DNA of 64,000 nucleotides from NCBI GenBank assembly GCA_012103505.1, contig WLWP01000001.1:2790001-2854000 (forward strand). Direction: 5' to 3'. Numbering within the stretch: the first letter of the stretch is position 1; every line of letters begins with the position of its first letter. Made by a program: the position numbers and the translations under genes. The stretch comes from Pseudomonadales bacterium (lineage in GTDB: Bacteria > Pseudomonadota > Gammaproteobacteria > Pseudomonadales > Azotimanducaceae). The notes under the pieces are model-generated. The model was not told where the DNA came from. It was given only the letters and a program-made list of their open reading frames with translations, and searched no databases. Below are positions 18,580 through 28,131 of this stretch, piece by piece.

Positions 18580-19029
18580 TCAAACATCACGCCAGATTTT
18601 GCCTCTTTGTTGCACGGCTTCGAGCATGGACCAATCACCTTGCTCCACTTGGAAGCCCTTCGGAAAAGGCGGACGTGCTTCCATGCCCAGTGACACAATG
18701 ACCCGATCATCGCGGTAGTAACACTGCAAGATCACCGCAACTAAAGGGGCGAGCTCAGACCGACCTTCAAGGCGGTCGTACGCATGTGTGTTAGTTGCGC
18801 TGAGTGTGGCACCTAACTCCTGCTCGACTGTGATCGCGAGCTGTAGAGCTTGCCGCACCGCCGTTTCATTACCTTGAGCCGTCGTTATTACATCTGCAAA
18901 GATAAGGTCGTCATCGGCGCCAGGCACCCTGTATTCCTCATTCGGCGGTATCACCATACCAGCCAAGCTTCGTAACACACGTAGCTCATCCTCTGTGAAA
19001 GGACTATCAGTTGCGATGGTGTCGGTCAT
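18580..19029 (-). CDS. Gluconate 2-dehydrogenase subunit 3-like small subunit
   Basis: A 149-residue protein that begins MTDTIATDSPFTEDELRVL and has the LAGMVIPPNEEYRVPGADD block seen in subunit-3-type partners of GMC dehydrogenases. It has no clear Tat signal, unlike many relatives. It lies 20 bases downstream of the GMC oxidoreductase gene, the usual arrangement for a membrane dehydrogenase pair, so it is probably a structural or chaperone subunit for that enzyme. The similarity is moderate and rests partly on position. Confidence 0.68.
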   Translation of the reverse strand: MTDTIATDSPFTEDELRVLRSLAGMVIPPNEEYRVPGADDDLIFADVITTAQGNETAVRQALQLAITVEQELGATLSATNTHAYDRLEGRSELAPLVAVILQCYYRDDRVIVSLGMEARPPFPKGFQVEQGDWSMLEAVQQRGKIWRDV

Positions 19030-19049
19030 GGATTTTTCCTGTTCAGGAA

Positions 19050-20663
19050 TTAATCGAAAAGATTCGTTAACCGCTTCTTAATTTGGTCAGATATGTAGAG
19101 GGCGAGTGTCTGTATTGTTCGTGTCGGATTAACGCCAGCGCTTGTAACAAAGATACTCCCGTCAACTATAAATAGATTACGAACGTCATGACTTCTTCCC
19201 CATTCATTTACAACCGACTGAGAAGGGTCAGTGCCCATTCTGGCAGTTCCCATCAAGTGCCAACCGCCCACCGCAATCGGTGACTCCACAATCAAGTCCA
19301 GAGCACCAGCTGCCAGCAATACCTCAGACGCCCGTTCGACTGAGAAATCGAGCATTTTTTGCGAATTCTCGCTGATCGTATAAGTCATTTTCGGTGCGGG
19401 TATGCCATGCGCATCCTTCAACAAAGGATCCAACGTTACCGTATTGTGCTCCTCCGGTAGGTCTTCACAGATCGACACCATGCCTGCAATGCGATTGTGT
19501 AAGCGCCGATAGGCCTCATGATGGCCCTGCCCCCACGGGATACGACCCGAATTCACTCCGGTAAGTGCCGTCGCAAGCACACCTCGACCTCGGGTGAACT
19601 CATAGGTAAAACCGCGAACGAAGCCACGTTCCTCAGCTGTCTCGTAGAATTCCTGACTCCAAATACTGTCATGAGGACCGCGATAACCGTCCAACTCATC
19701 TGCAAAGATGCCATTGATTGATGCATACGGATGCAACATCAAGTTCTTGCCGACCAACCCGCTTGTGTTAGCCAAGCCATCAGGGAACTGATCCGAAGTC
19801 GAGTTGAGTAAAATTCGCGGAGTACCTACGCCATTGCACGCCATGATGACAACATGCGCTGCCTGGAATTGCTCGACGCCCTCTTCGTCAAAGTATGTGA
19901 CGCCGTTAGCCATACCTTCGTCGTCGACATTAATTTCTTTAACGCGACACCACGTGCGAAGCTCCACCCCAGCGCGGATCGCCTCCGGCCAATACGTAAT
20001 GTCGGTACTCGCTTTCGCACCCTGGGCACAACCATGCAAACAAGCACCCAAATTTATGCACTGATCGCGTCCATTGTAGGGCTGTGTCGCAATGGCCGAA
20101 TCAGACGGCCACCAATGCCAACCCTTTTGATTGAATCCTTCAGCAATTTTTGTCCCAGACTTGCCCATCGGTAACGGTGGCATCAAGGATTGTTTCGCCG
20201 GATACGCTGGATCACCTGCAAGACCGGAGACCCCCGTCATACGATCATTCTCTGCATAAAAAGGCTCGAGCGTCTCATAATCGATCGGCCAATCGTCACC
20301 CACGCCATCTAGCGTATTTACTTTGAAATCCGAAGGATGGAACCGAGGGTAGTGTCCTGCGTAGAGCACAGTGCCACCACCGACGCCATTGAAGTTAGCA
20401 ACGCTGATTGGGCTATCGTCGTCGTTGACCGGATAATCGCCAGGTTGCTGACGGCGATTGGGGTTGATGCTGAAATCGGACTGCGCGCGACTCTCCCAGT
20501 CTCTGCCAGTGGTCGGATATTGGGCAGGATTTGTCCAACCGCCCTGCTCTAGGCAGACGATGCGCATCTTCGTCTCAGCCAAGTTCCACGCCACAGTAGC
20601 GCCGGAAGCACCCGCGCCAATGATGAGAACGTCTGCCGGTTCAAAATTCAGTTCTGTAGTCAT
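19050..20663 (-). CDS. GMC family FAD-dependent oxidoreductase
   Basis: A 537-residue glucose-methanol-choline oxidoreductase. The N-terminal dinucleotide-binding motif VLIIGAGASG (GxGxxG at 16-21) leads into the FAD domain. CLHGCAQGAKASTD is a Cys-containing stretch common in the dehydrogenase branch. The active-site pair near the C-terminus is His469 (GGWHLMG) and Asn512 (VNPTRT). It should oxidise an alcohol or sugar-like CH-OH group and pass electrons to a carrier through a small subunit, whose gene follows directly. The MFS gene 17 bases upstream may import the substrate (inference). Confidence 0.9.
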   Translation of the reverse strand: MTTELNFEPADVLIIGAGASGATVAWNLAETKMRIVCLEQGGWTNPAQYPTTGRDWESRAQSDFSINPNRRQQPGDYPVNDDDSPISVANFNGVGGGTVLYAGHYPRFHPSDFKVNTLDGVGDDWPIDYETLEPFYAENDRMTGVSGLAGDPAYPAKQSLMPPLPMGKSGTKIAEGFNQKGWHWWPSDSAIATQPYNGRDQCINLGACLHGCAQGAKASTDITYWPEAIRAGVELRTWCRVKEINVDDEGMANGVTYFDEEGVEQFQAAHVVIMACNGVGTPRILLNSTSDQFPDGLANTSGLVGKNLMLHPYASINGIFADELDGYRGPHDSIWSQEFYETAEERGFVRGFTYEFTRGRGVLATALTGVNSGRIPWGQGHHEAYRRLHNRIAGMVSICEDLPEEHNTVTLDPLLKDAHGIPAPKMTYTISENSQKMLDFSVERASEVLLAAGALDLIVESPIAVGGWHLMGTARMGTDPSQSVVNEWGRSHDVRNLFIVDGSIFVTSAGVNPTRTIQTLALYISDQIKKRLTNLFD

Positions 20664-20680
20664 GGCAATGAGGTTACCAA

Positions 20681-22036
20681 CTATTTCGTCCTGTTCAAAT
20701 CAGGTGGTGCCCGCAGCTTAATCAAAACAAGAATGGGTAGCGCGACCACTAGAATGATCAGGAATTGTAGAAAGGCATTGGTGTAGCTCCCAGTCGTATC
20801 GTATATCCATGCCGCCAGGGGCGATGCAATCAGCGCTACCGGTAGCATAAAGGGTTGCATTAACCCATTGGCTTTCCCGTATGCAGCGGTACCAAATACT
20901 GCGGCCGTGGCCATACTTTGCAACGGCGTAACACTGGAGAACCCAAAGCCATAAGTAACCACGCCCAGAACTGCAAACAAATACGTATCACCGAACCAAA
21001 ACAAGAACACACCTACGAGCTGGCAGATAAGCGCGACCGCTATCGCTGCTTTGGGCGTTGCCCAGTCAGCGAACCAACCCAAAATAGGTTTGCCACTAAG
21101 AATAAATAGACCCATTAAGGAAAGCAGTACACCAGCTTGTTCTGCAGTGAAACGACCGTTAGTGAAGTGGCCAAATAGATGCATGTTGACCCCCTGCCAA
21201 ACGCAAAACATTGCGCTAAACAAAACAATCAACATCCAGAAAGCAGGAATTCTGAAAAGCTCCCTTGTTGTCCACAAACGTTCTTCGCCACGCCCTGCCT
21301 CACCCTCTGTCTCGCCACCTGTCTCAGCTTGCAGCGGCTCTTTGTCTCCGTCTGGATAGAGCCCCAAATCTTCAGGTGCTCGGTGGATAACAAACATGAC
21401 CAACGGCACGACTAAGCCGATCGTGAGCACGCCAAAGGAAGCAAACCCAACCCGCCACCCGTACGTTGCCATTAACCAAACGGCAATCACAGGTACAAAG
21501 ACCCCCGCGAAGGACGCCCCTGCGACATCCAAGGACAACGCAAGACCCCGTTTACGTCGAAACCACTGAACCAGCACCCGCGAAGTGGCAAAGCTCGAAA
21601 TCGCACGCCAACCTGCACCGAACAACAGACCAAATATCGCATAGAGCATTAAGTAAGTACTGGCATACGCAGTCGCGACATAGCCCATCGTCACCATGAC
21701 GGCGCCGCCTAGAAGTATGCGTCTGGGGTGGTGCTTGTCCAACAGATGTCCGATAACTGGCGCCGCAAAAGCACCTACTGCCTGCGCGATAGTGAAGGCC
21801 AAGGTGACATCCAAGCGACTCCCGCCAAATTCGTCAGCCATCTGTGGCAAGAAAATCCCGCGTGCGTAAAAGAACGCCCCGGAGACAATCGACATGCAGA
21901 AGCACCCAGCAACAACCACCCAACCAAAAAATACTGGGTATCCGAAGACGCTAAAGTCGGCCGCTCGTTTATGTTTGGCGTTCTCGCTGGTAGATCGCTC
22001 GGGGTTAGAGATCGCGACTTCCTCAAAATCGACCAT
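20681..22036 (-). CDS. MFS transporter
   Basis: A 451-residue inner-membrane protein with about twelve hydrophobic helices. A charged central loop (EPLQAETGGETEGEAGRGEE) separates the two six-helix halves. The first helices carry the YARGIFLPQMADEFG segment found in monocarboxylate/oxalate-type MFS permeases. It heads the leftward GMC-subunit-GST set and probably moves an organic acid or the oxidoreductase substrate; direction and ligand are not visible. It is divergent from the PPOX flavoprotein gene. Confidence 0.88.
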   Translation of the reverse strand: MVDFEEVAISNPERSTSENAKHKRAADFSVFGYPVFFGWVVVAGCFCMSIVSGAFFYARGIFLPQMADEFGGSRLDVTLAFTIAQAVGAFAAPVIGHLLDKHHPRRILLGGAVMVTMGYVATAYASTYLMLYAIFGLLFGAGWRAISSFATSRVLVQWFRRKRGLALSLDVAGASFAGVFVPVIAVWLMATYGWRVGFASFGVLTIGLVVPLVMFVIHRAPEDLGLYPDGDKEPLQAETGGETEGEAGRGEERLWTTRELFRIPAFWMLIVLFSAMFCVWQGVNMHLFGHFTNGRFTAEQAGVLLSLMGLFILSGKPILGWFADWATPKAAIAVALICQLVGVFLFWFGDTYLFAVLGVVTYGFGFSSVTPLQSMATAAVFGTAAYGKANGLMQPFMLPVALIASPLAAWIYDTTGSYTNAFLQFLIILVVALPILVLIKLRAPPDLNRTK

Positions 22037-22154
22037 GCTATGCGTTTAACGATGTCATTCCCAATCGAGATCTCTTAGAGCAACCGACGACAGTCCTCAG
22101 ACAAGGGCTTTTCCGTTATGCTGGAAGCCGCGAAAAGTTGGAGCCAGAGCAGTA

Positions 22155-22757
22155 ATGGACGCAGTTAAAACGCTCGAAGAGCTAGAGAGTATCTACGACG
22201 CAACCGTTCCCGGCGCTATAACAAAGGTTTCAACGCGAATCACACCTTTGTATCAGCAGTGGATCGACGCATCTCGCTTTCTGATTCTTTCCACTATCGG
22301 TCCCGAGGGGACAGACGCCAGTCCGCGCGGCGATGATGGTCCCGTCGTTCAAGTCGTCGATGACAAAACTATCTGGCTTCCTGACTGGCGCGGTAACAAC
22401 CGGCTTGATTCGCTTCGCAACATCGTGCGCGATAGCCGCGTGAGCTTTATGTTCATGGTACCGGGCTGCAGAAACGTTGTGCGTGCCAACGGCTCAGCGA
22501 TACTCACGGCAGACGTTAACGCGACAAGTCAGTTTATGAGAAATGGTAAGCGCCCAAGAACCGTCATCGTCTTCAGCGTCGGCGAAGTCTATTACCAATG
22601 CGCCAAAGCGCTGATGAGATCGGGTTTGTGGATTGCGGATGACGAAAGCGACCGCGTCCCGACTGCAGGACAGTTCAACAAAGAGTTCATATCCGATCTA
22701 GATGTCACGGCTTATGACGAGGGGTATGACGAATACGCTAAGGAACGCATGTGGTAG
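22155..22757 (+). CDS. PPOX-type flavoprotein (pyridoxamine 5'-phosphate oxidase family)
   Basis: A 200-residue split-barrel flavoprotein. ISRFLILSTIGPEGTD-like strands (RFLILSTIGPEGTDASPRG), the DKTIWLPDWRGNNRLDSL block and VSFMFMVPGCRNVVRANG are typical of the MSMEG_1061-type PPOX family, which binds FMN or F420. It is the first gene of a rightward cluster with two carboxyltransferases and a CoA transferase. The reaction is unknown; a redox step on a small molecule is likely. Confidence 0.85.
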   Translation: MDAVKTLEELESIYDATVPGAITKVSTRITPLYQQWIDASRFLILSTIGPEGTDASPRGDDGPVVQVVDDKTIWLPDWRGNNRLDSLRNIVRDSRVSFMFMVPGCRNVVRANGSAILTADVNATSQFMRNGKRPRTVIVFSVGEVYYQCAKALMRSGLWIADDESDRVPTAGQFNKEFISDLDVTAYDEGYDEYAKERMW

Positions 22758-22835
22758 CCGACCCTTCGCCGCGCTTCGCAAATTTGTACCCACCCGCAAC
22801 CAGGATCCATTGAACGGAAGGTAAGGCTTATATAA

Positions 22836-24326
22836 GTGGAAGAAGAACTCATAAAACAGATTATCGCCGCAAGACAAATGGTCGTTGCGGACGAGCACCA
22901 AATCGCCCCGCCTCCCCGCACACGTATTGAACGACTACTAGACCAAGATTCTTTCGTCGAATTCGGCGCTCTTGCTGGCCGAACGTCCAAAGCCGATGAC
23001 CCGATAGCCGCAGATGGTCTCGTTGGCGGCATCGGTAACATTGCCCATGCACCGGTCGTTGTTGCGTGCTACGACACCAATTTGCTACACGGACAACAAA
23101 GCGACCGAAACCAGCGGAAGATGGCGAAACTACTCTATCTGAGCATGGAGCATCGTTGGCCGTTCGTTTGTTTTGTTGACGGCCAAGGCGCACGGACCGA
23201 CGATCCGCTGCCACCACCCCCAATCGCTGTAACTCCCAGGGGCCGCTTTGATCTCTTAGATGGTCTTGCAGAACTAAACGGTTGGGCGCCAACAGTGTCC
23301 ATAGTGTGCGGATCTTGTCATGACGGGCATGCGGCCATCGCAATGTTGACCGACTTGACGGTTGCTGTCGAAGACGCGACGTTTCAAGCCCACGGTGGAC
23401 CGGATATCGCGGCAATCGATTATGCCCAAGCTGGCAACGTCGACCTCTTGGTCGCAACCGAAAGCGAAGCGATCGACACGGCGCGCCGCTATCTCGAGTT
23501 CTACCTGCTGAACAAGACAGAGACCGCGTCTCCTGCCAGCAATGCAGCGGCGATTGCTGACGTCATTCCAGACAATCGACGCCGACCGTACGACATGAGA
23601 AAGGTTATGGCTGCGTTCGTCGATGAGGGGAGCGCTTTGGAACTAGCCCCTAACTGGGGGCGCTCTATGTTGACCGCTTTTGCCCGCCTTGGCGGGCGCA
23701 CTATCGGTGTGTATGCCAATCAACCAAAATCACCGCTCGCTGGTGCAATCGACGCCGATGCCGCAGACAAAGCCGCGCGCTTTATCGAGCTTTGCGATGC
23801 CTACGACTTTCCCATCGTCTCCTTAATCGACAATCCGGGCTATATGGTGGGACCAAAAGCGGAACAGGAAGGGATCGCACGACACCATGCCCGACCACTT
23901 TCGGCGCTTCATCATCGTAGTGTGCCGCTCTATTCGGTACAGCTACGCAAAGCTTATGGCTTAGGACCCTACGCGATGTCGGGCTGGGGCAGTGCTCGTC
24001 GGGTGCCTGAACTTCGACTCGCCTGGCCTTCCGTTGAATCAGGTGGTATGTCTTTGGAAGGAGCAGCCTACTTAGTCAAGCGCAAGGAAATCCACGCCGC
24101 CGAAAACTCAGAAGAAGCCCTGCGGATTCGAGATACATACGCAGAATCAATGCGCGATGCAAACTCAGGTTTGCGCGCAGCCCGCAGTTATCAATTCGAC
24201 GACGTCATTTTACCTGCAGAAACGCGACCAAGAATAATCTCAATGTTGCAGAAGCTCCCGGCACGCGAACTACCCAAAGCCGAACGCTATGGTGGTCACA
24301 AACGTCACTCGGTTGATTTGCGATGA
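22836..24326 (+). CDS. Acyl-CoA carboxylase beta-subunit-like carboxyltransferase A
   Basis: A 496-residue carboxyltransferase of the propionyl/methylcrotonyl-CoA carboxylase beta family with two crotonase-fold halves, read from GTG with GGAAGG upstream. The N-half carries VSIVCGSCHDGHAAIAMLTD (GPCAGGAVYSPALTD in canonical enzymes); the C-half carries PIVSLIDNPGYMVGP and VQLRKAYGLGPYAMSG. Several usual glycines differ, so substrate binding is unlike the well-known enzymes. It overlaps by four bases a second, different paralogue, suggesting a heteromer instead of the normal homohexamer. No biotin carboxylase or biotin carrier gene is in the window. Confidence 0.83.
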   Translation: MEEELIKQIIAARQMVVADEHQIAPPPRTRIERLLDQDSFVEFGALAGRTSKADDPIAADGLVGGIGNIAHAPVVVACYDTNLLHGQQSDRNQRKMAKLLYLSMEHRWPFVCFVDGQGARTDDPLPPPPIAVTPRGRFDLLDGLAELNGWAPTVSIVCGSCHDGHAAIAMLTDLTVAVEDATFQAHGGPDIAAIDYAQAGNVDLLVATESEAIDTARRYLEFYLLNKTETASPASNAAAIADVIPDNRRRPYDMRKVMAAFVDEGSALELAPNWGRSMLTAFARLGGRTIGVYANQPKSPLAGAIDADAADKAARFIELCDAYDFPIVSLIDNPGYMVGPKAEQEGIARHHARPLSALHHRSVPLYSVQLRKAYGLGPYAMSGWGSARRVPELRLAWPSVESGGMSLEGAAYLVKRKEIHAAENSEEALRIRDTYAESMRDANSGLRAARSYQFDDVILPAETRPRIISMLQKLPARELPKAERYGGHKRHSVDLR

Positions 24327-25777
24327 CCGAACAACCAAACCCAAATGATCAGTTAGCCGTCGCCAAGCTCACAACCAAGGATGCTGCCAGGCCAGATATC
24401 GTCACAAAGATCTCGGCTAGCGGAAAAATGACAGCGCGTCAGCGCATCGCCGAACTGTTAGATCCTGGCTCCGAAGTTGAATTCGGTTCAATAGCAGCCG
24501 CAAGCTCTGACGGCGATTGGATACCAGAAGCTGGCGGCGTGGACTTCATCGGGACTGTCGATGGACAACCCACTATCGCGTCATCCACAGACTATACCGA
24601 TCACGGTGGCGGCTACGGGGCAGGACGTCTGGGACGATTATTTGCTGTAGCCTTTGAGCGTCGATGGCCGGTCGTTTTATTCGTCGATGGCGGTGGTAGC
24701 CGTGCGCAACACCCAAGGAGTGGCTTGGGACACATCGAAACCAGCGGCCAAATCGGCAGATTTTCATTTTTGGATGGCCTCCCCGAACTTTCAGGTTGGG
24801 TACCGACCGTCGCTATCGTTTCTGGTCCTGCCTTCGCTGGGCATGCGAGCCTCGCAGGCTTCAGCGATTTTCTCATTAGTACGCCTGGCTCATCCATTGG
24901 TATGGGTGGTCCGCCCATGGTCGAGGCTGCTCTGGGACAACGCCTAACGCCTAATGAACTTGCAGGGTCAGAAATGCACGAGCTGAGTGGCGGCATCGAT
25001 CTTCTTGTGGACAGCGAGCAGTCTGCCATCGACGCTGCACGGGAGTACTTGGGATTCTACGGAAACCGTGATACTCCATCGGCTGACCCTGTCAAATTAG
25101 ACCTGAATAACCTTGGATGTGACTACGACGTTCGACTCGTGATCGATAGCATCATCGATAGAGATTCTTTTTTTGAGCTCCGCCCCAACTTTGCACCCAA
25201 CCTCATCACCGCGCTGACCCGTATAAACGGTGCACCCGTTGGTCTAATGGCAAATCGAACTAGTGTTTTGGATGGCAGTATCGATGAGAAGGCAGCCATC
25301 AAGATCGGACGTTTTGTGGAACAGTGCAACACTTACGAATATCCCCTTCTGTCGCTTATCGATACCCCTGGGTGCACAACCCAACCTCGCAAGAAGAAAA
25401 AGACCGATACTCTCGCTAGTGCATCCAGCGATCTACCCGGTTTAACAAGGTGGCACACACGAGTACTGCTCGCACACCAACAACGGACCGTACCTCTTAC
25501 ATCGGTGCAACTTGGTCAAAATGGTGGCCTCGCTGGCACTTTGATGACCGGAGTCTCAAGCACGCGCGGTGTGCCACTCATGAAACTGGCTTGGCCGTCG
25601 GTGACCATTGGACAACGGGACGGTTTCTCAGCGGTCGTCGATCACAACGCTTTCGACGATGTAATCGAACCCAATGAAACTCCAAATCGAGTCCGTCGGC
25701 TACAGAGCCTCCTAAAAGGCTCGGGTGACACACGTCCACCTCGCGAACAAAAGAAACATTGGATCGACACCTGGTAG
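24323..25777 (+). CDS. Acyl-CoA carboxylase beta-subunit-like carboxyltransferase B
   Basis: A 484-residue carboxyltransferase paralogue of the preceding gene, joined to it by an ATGA overlap. MTARQRIAELLDPGSEVEFG is the standard N-terminal entry of the family, and VAIVSGPAFAGHASLAGFSD is the N-half oxyanion region. The C-half DTPGCTTQPRKKKKTD loop carries a run of lysines and is abnormal: canonical enzymes have a GTDQEYGGIIRHGAK-like segment there. LAWPSVTIGQRDG and the HWIDTW end complete it. The pair probably forms one complex on an acyl-CoA or related substrate; the partner biotin proteins must lie elsewhere. Confidence 0.82.
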   Translation: MTEQPNPNDQLAVAKLTTKDAARPDIVTKISASGKMTARQRIAELLDPGSEVEFGSIAAASSDGDWIPEAGGVDFIGTVDGQPTIASSTDYTDHGGGYGAGRLGRLFAVAFERRWPVVLFVDGGGSRAQHPRSGLGHIETSGQIGRFSFLDGLPELSGWVPTVAIVSGPAFAGHASLAGFSDFLISTPGSSIGMGGPPMVEAALGQRLTPNELAGSEMHELSGGIDLLVDSEQSAIDAAREYLGFYGNRDTPSADPVKLDLNNLGCDYDVRLVIDSIIDRDSFFELRPNFAPNLITALTRINGAPVGLMANRTSVLDGSIDEKAAIKIGRFVEQCNTYEYPLLSLIDTPGCTTQPRKKKKTDTLASASSDLPGLTRWHTRVLLAHQQRTVPLTSVQLGQNGGLAGTLMTGVSSTRGVPLMKLAWPSVTIGQRDGFSAVVDHNAFDDVIEPNETPNRVRRLQSLLKGSGDTRPPREQKKHWIDTW

Positions 25778-25881
25778 CGTTCTCGGTCCTTAGATGTCGC
25801 TAAAACTCATCGACTTGCCAAACACCCTATCAACACCTTGTTGTATGCTAAGGCGGAAATTAGAGAGTTGAGGCAGTCCAA

Positions 25882-27069
25882 ATGAGCGGACCATTGAGCG
25901 GATTCAAGGTACTCGACATGTCGCGTGTGTTGGCTGGTCCCGCGGCAACAGTCCTATTGGCGGATCAAGGTGCAGACGTCATCAAGGTTGAACCTTTACG
26001 CGGCGACGTCGTGCGAGCCATGGGCGGCGGCGGATTAACGCCTGGATTCTTAACCGCCAACAGGGGTAAACAGTCTATCGCTCTGGACCTCAAATCCGAG
26101 GCCGGAATCAAGATCGTAAAACGATTGGCGAAAGACGCAGATGTATTCGTGCAGAACTTCCGTCCTGGCGCCATTGATGGCATGGGTTTGGGAGAACCGG
26201 TGATCCGTGAGATCAACCCGAAGATCATCTACGTTTCCATGAGCGGATTTGGCGAGAAGGGCCCCTATGCTCATAAACGTGTTTATGACCCTGTTATTCA
26301 AGCTTTGTCAGGTCTAGCAGATCTCCAAGCAACTGACGAAACCGATCGCCCACGCATGATCCGAACCGTCATTCCCGACAAGACCACTGGCATCACGGCC
26401 GCGCAGGCGATTACAGCTGCTCTCCTCTCAAGAGAACGCACCGGCGTGGGGCAACATGTCAAAGTCGCTATGCTCGATGTGATGATCGCCTATTTGTGGC
26501 AGGAGGGACTAGGCGGTCTGACTATGGTGGGCGAAGAACATCGTGTTAAACGCGGCCAACGCTCCAAAGACCTGATTTATGAAACCGCAGACGGCTACAT
26601 TACCGCCGGTGCTGTGTCGGATGCAGAGTGGCGCGGGATGTGTAAGGCGCTAGACCGGGAAGAGTGGTTGACCGATGAGCGCTTCGCCACCCCGCGCGCC
26701 AGAGGTATGAACGTTAAACAACGGCTCGAAATGACCGCTGAGGTGATTTTGACCAACACGACAGCTTACTGGTTGAAGCGTCTGGACGAATGTGAAGTCC
26801 CAAGCGCCCCAGTACTGAGTAGACCGGATGTCATCGCGCAAGAACAAGTCCAGGTGAACGAAATACTCTCCGAATACGACCATCCGGGTCTTGGTCGCGT
26901 GCGCCAGCCTCGTCCAGCGGCTCGCTTTGAGACCACACCAACAAATACAGAACAGCAAGCTGCCCAACTGGGAGAGCACGGCGTTCAACTCCTGCAACAA
27001 GCGGGCTTTAGTGACGAAGAAATTTCCCAGTTCAGGGAAAGCGGTGTCCTCGGCACCCCACCGACATAA
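25882..27069 (+). CDS. CoA transferase family III (CaiB/BaiF)
   Basis: A 395-residue family III CoA transferase of normal length. The N-terminus GFKVLDMSRVLAGPAATVLL, the GADVIKVEPLRGD loop and the LDLKSEAG stretch are classical. The catalytic Asp lies in VAMLDVMIAYLWQEG, where family III enzymes form an aspartyl-CoA anhydride. It moves CoA between carboxylic acids in the cytoplasm. Position after two carboxyltransferases suggests activation or recycling of the same acid. It is convergent with the secreted-protein gene at 27088, with 18 bases between stops. Confidence 0.92.
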   Translation: MSGPLSGFKVLDMSRVLAGPAATVLLADQGADVIKVEPLRGDVVRAMGGGGLTPGFLTANRGKQSIALDLKSEAGIKIVKRLAKDADVFVQNFRPGAIDGMGLGEPVIREINPKIIYVSMSGFGEKGPYAHKRVYDPVIQALSGLADLQATDETDRPRMIRTVIPDKTTGITAAQAITAALLSRERTGVGQHVKVAMLDVMIAYLWQEGLGGLTMVGEEHRVKRGQRSKDLIYETADGYITAGAVSDAEWRGMCKALDREEWLTDERFATPRARGMNVKQRLEMTAEVILTNTTAYWLKRLDECEVPSAPVLSRPDVIAQEQVQVNEILSEYDHPGLGRVRQPRPAARFETTPTNTEQQAAQLGEHGVQLLQQAGFSDEEISQFRESGVLGTPPT

Positions 27070-27087
27070 AACTTGAGCCAATGGAGA

Positions 27088-28125
27088 TCAGTTTCGGGTT
27101 TCGGCGATTAACTTTTCTTCCGCCCGGGCACCAGAGAGCATGTTACGCATCGCGTAATTGCCTTCATGGCAAGCATATTCAAAAATCTTCTCGTTGCTTC
27201 GTTGCATGAGCAGCACACCCGTTATCGGCGCGGTGTAGGTAGCAGGATCACTAACAGTAAACTCATACCGCAACGTGTCTTCATCTAGGCGTTGAAACCG
27301 TTCTATGATGTTTAGCTCCGCGGCATTTCCTGCTGAGCTGAAAAAGCTACGCGAGAAACTCGACAGCTTCGGTGTGAAACTCTGCGTCGTGACCACCATC
27401 ACATCGCCTTCCCAATGACCACGTGACTCACCCATCCAGGTGGTAAGGCCTAGTCTTGGCACTTCTTTTAGCGGCACGATACGGGCGTCATGAATCATTT
27501 CATTCAAGATCACAACATGGTCACTTGTTTGCGTGATGCCGATATTTTGGTTGTATCCACCAGGTAGGATCGGTGGACCAGAACTGAAACCCAACAGACA
27601 GCGCTCCGATATTCCCCGTTGCTCAGGACCTGCCGTCCCAACCCCACCAACTCGGAGTCGAGCAATCGCATCGTCACGTCTAACATCACCTATCGCCTGA
27701 ACTTCGACACCAGCTTGATATGCTGGTAGGCGGCCATTCGCGGGATCTACAATCAGGGAAGTTCGGACATCAGACTCAACGCCAGCAGTGTTGTCGTACC
27801 AGAAACTGTTGTAAGAGCCGACATCCGTACCTTTCGGGGGTGCACCCCGATCTGCATCACTGGCCTTGTCCTGTTCTTTTGTCCTTCGTCTGGCTTCTGC
27901 CTGACGCGAGGCAGCTTCAGTCGGACTCAAACTTGCCTTTTCTGCCAAGCGCTCGGGTCGCTCCAAGGGTATAAGGCTCCGATAGTCCCAGACGCCCGAC
28001 AGATTTGGGTGCCCATCTGTAGTTTTAGGCACACCGTCATTCGCGCTTGCTGCCGTTGGCAGTCCTACACAGACGATACAAATCAAGACTTTCCTAGACA
28101 GAGTGGCCATCAAATTGAGATCCAT
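27088..28125 (-). CDS. Secreted protein of unknown function, paralogue B
   Basis: A 345-residue exported protein; the leader KVLICIVCVGLPTAASA ends before NDGVPK. A second ATG five codons in could be the true start. It shares blocks with the protein at 13384-14436 over its whole length: GHPNLSGVW, PLERPERL, GSYNSFWYD, MIHDAR, GHWEGD and YACHEGNYAM. The function is not known to me. It begins six bases after the monooxygenase stop, so it is the last gene of that leftward operon and may act on the same compound outside the cytoplasm (inference). Confidence 0.77.
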   Translation of the reverse strand: MDLNLMATLSRKVLICIVCVGLPTAASANDGVPKTTDGHPNLSGVWDYRSLIPLERPERLAEKASLSPTEAASRQAEARRRTKEQDKASDADRGAPPKGTDVGSYNSFWYDNTAGVESDVRTSLIVDPANGRLPAYQAGVEVQAIGDVRRDDAIARLRVGGVGTAGPEQRGISERCLLGFSSGPPILPGGYNQNIGITQTSDHVVILNEMIHDARIVPLKEVPRLGLTTWMGESRGHWEGDVMVVTTQSFTPKLSSFSRSFFSSAGNAAELNIIERFQRLDEDTLRYEFTVSDPATYTAPITGVLLMQRSNEKIFEYACHEGNYAMRNMLSGARAEEKLIAETRN

Positions 28126-28131
28126 AAGGTT

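Noticed and set aside
22861..23457. A 198-codon minus-strand frame inside the first carboxyltransferase gene
   Set aside because: It lies fully antisense to a strongly recognised gene and has Arg/Ser-rich shadow composition.
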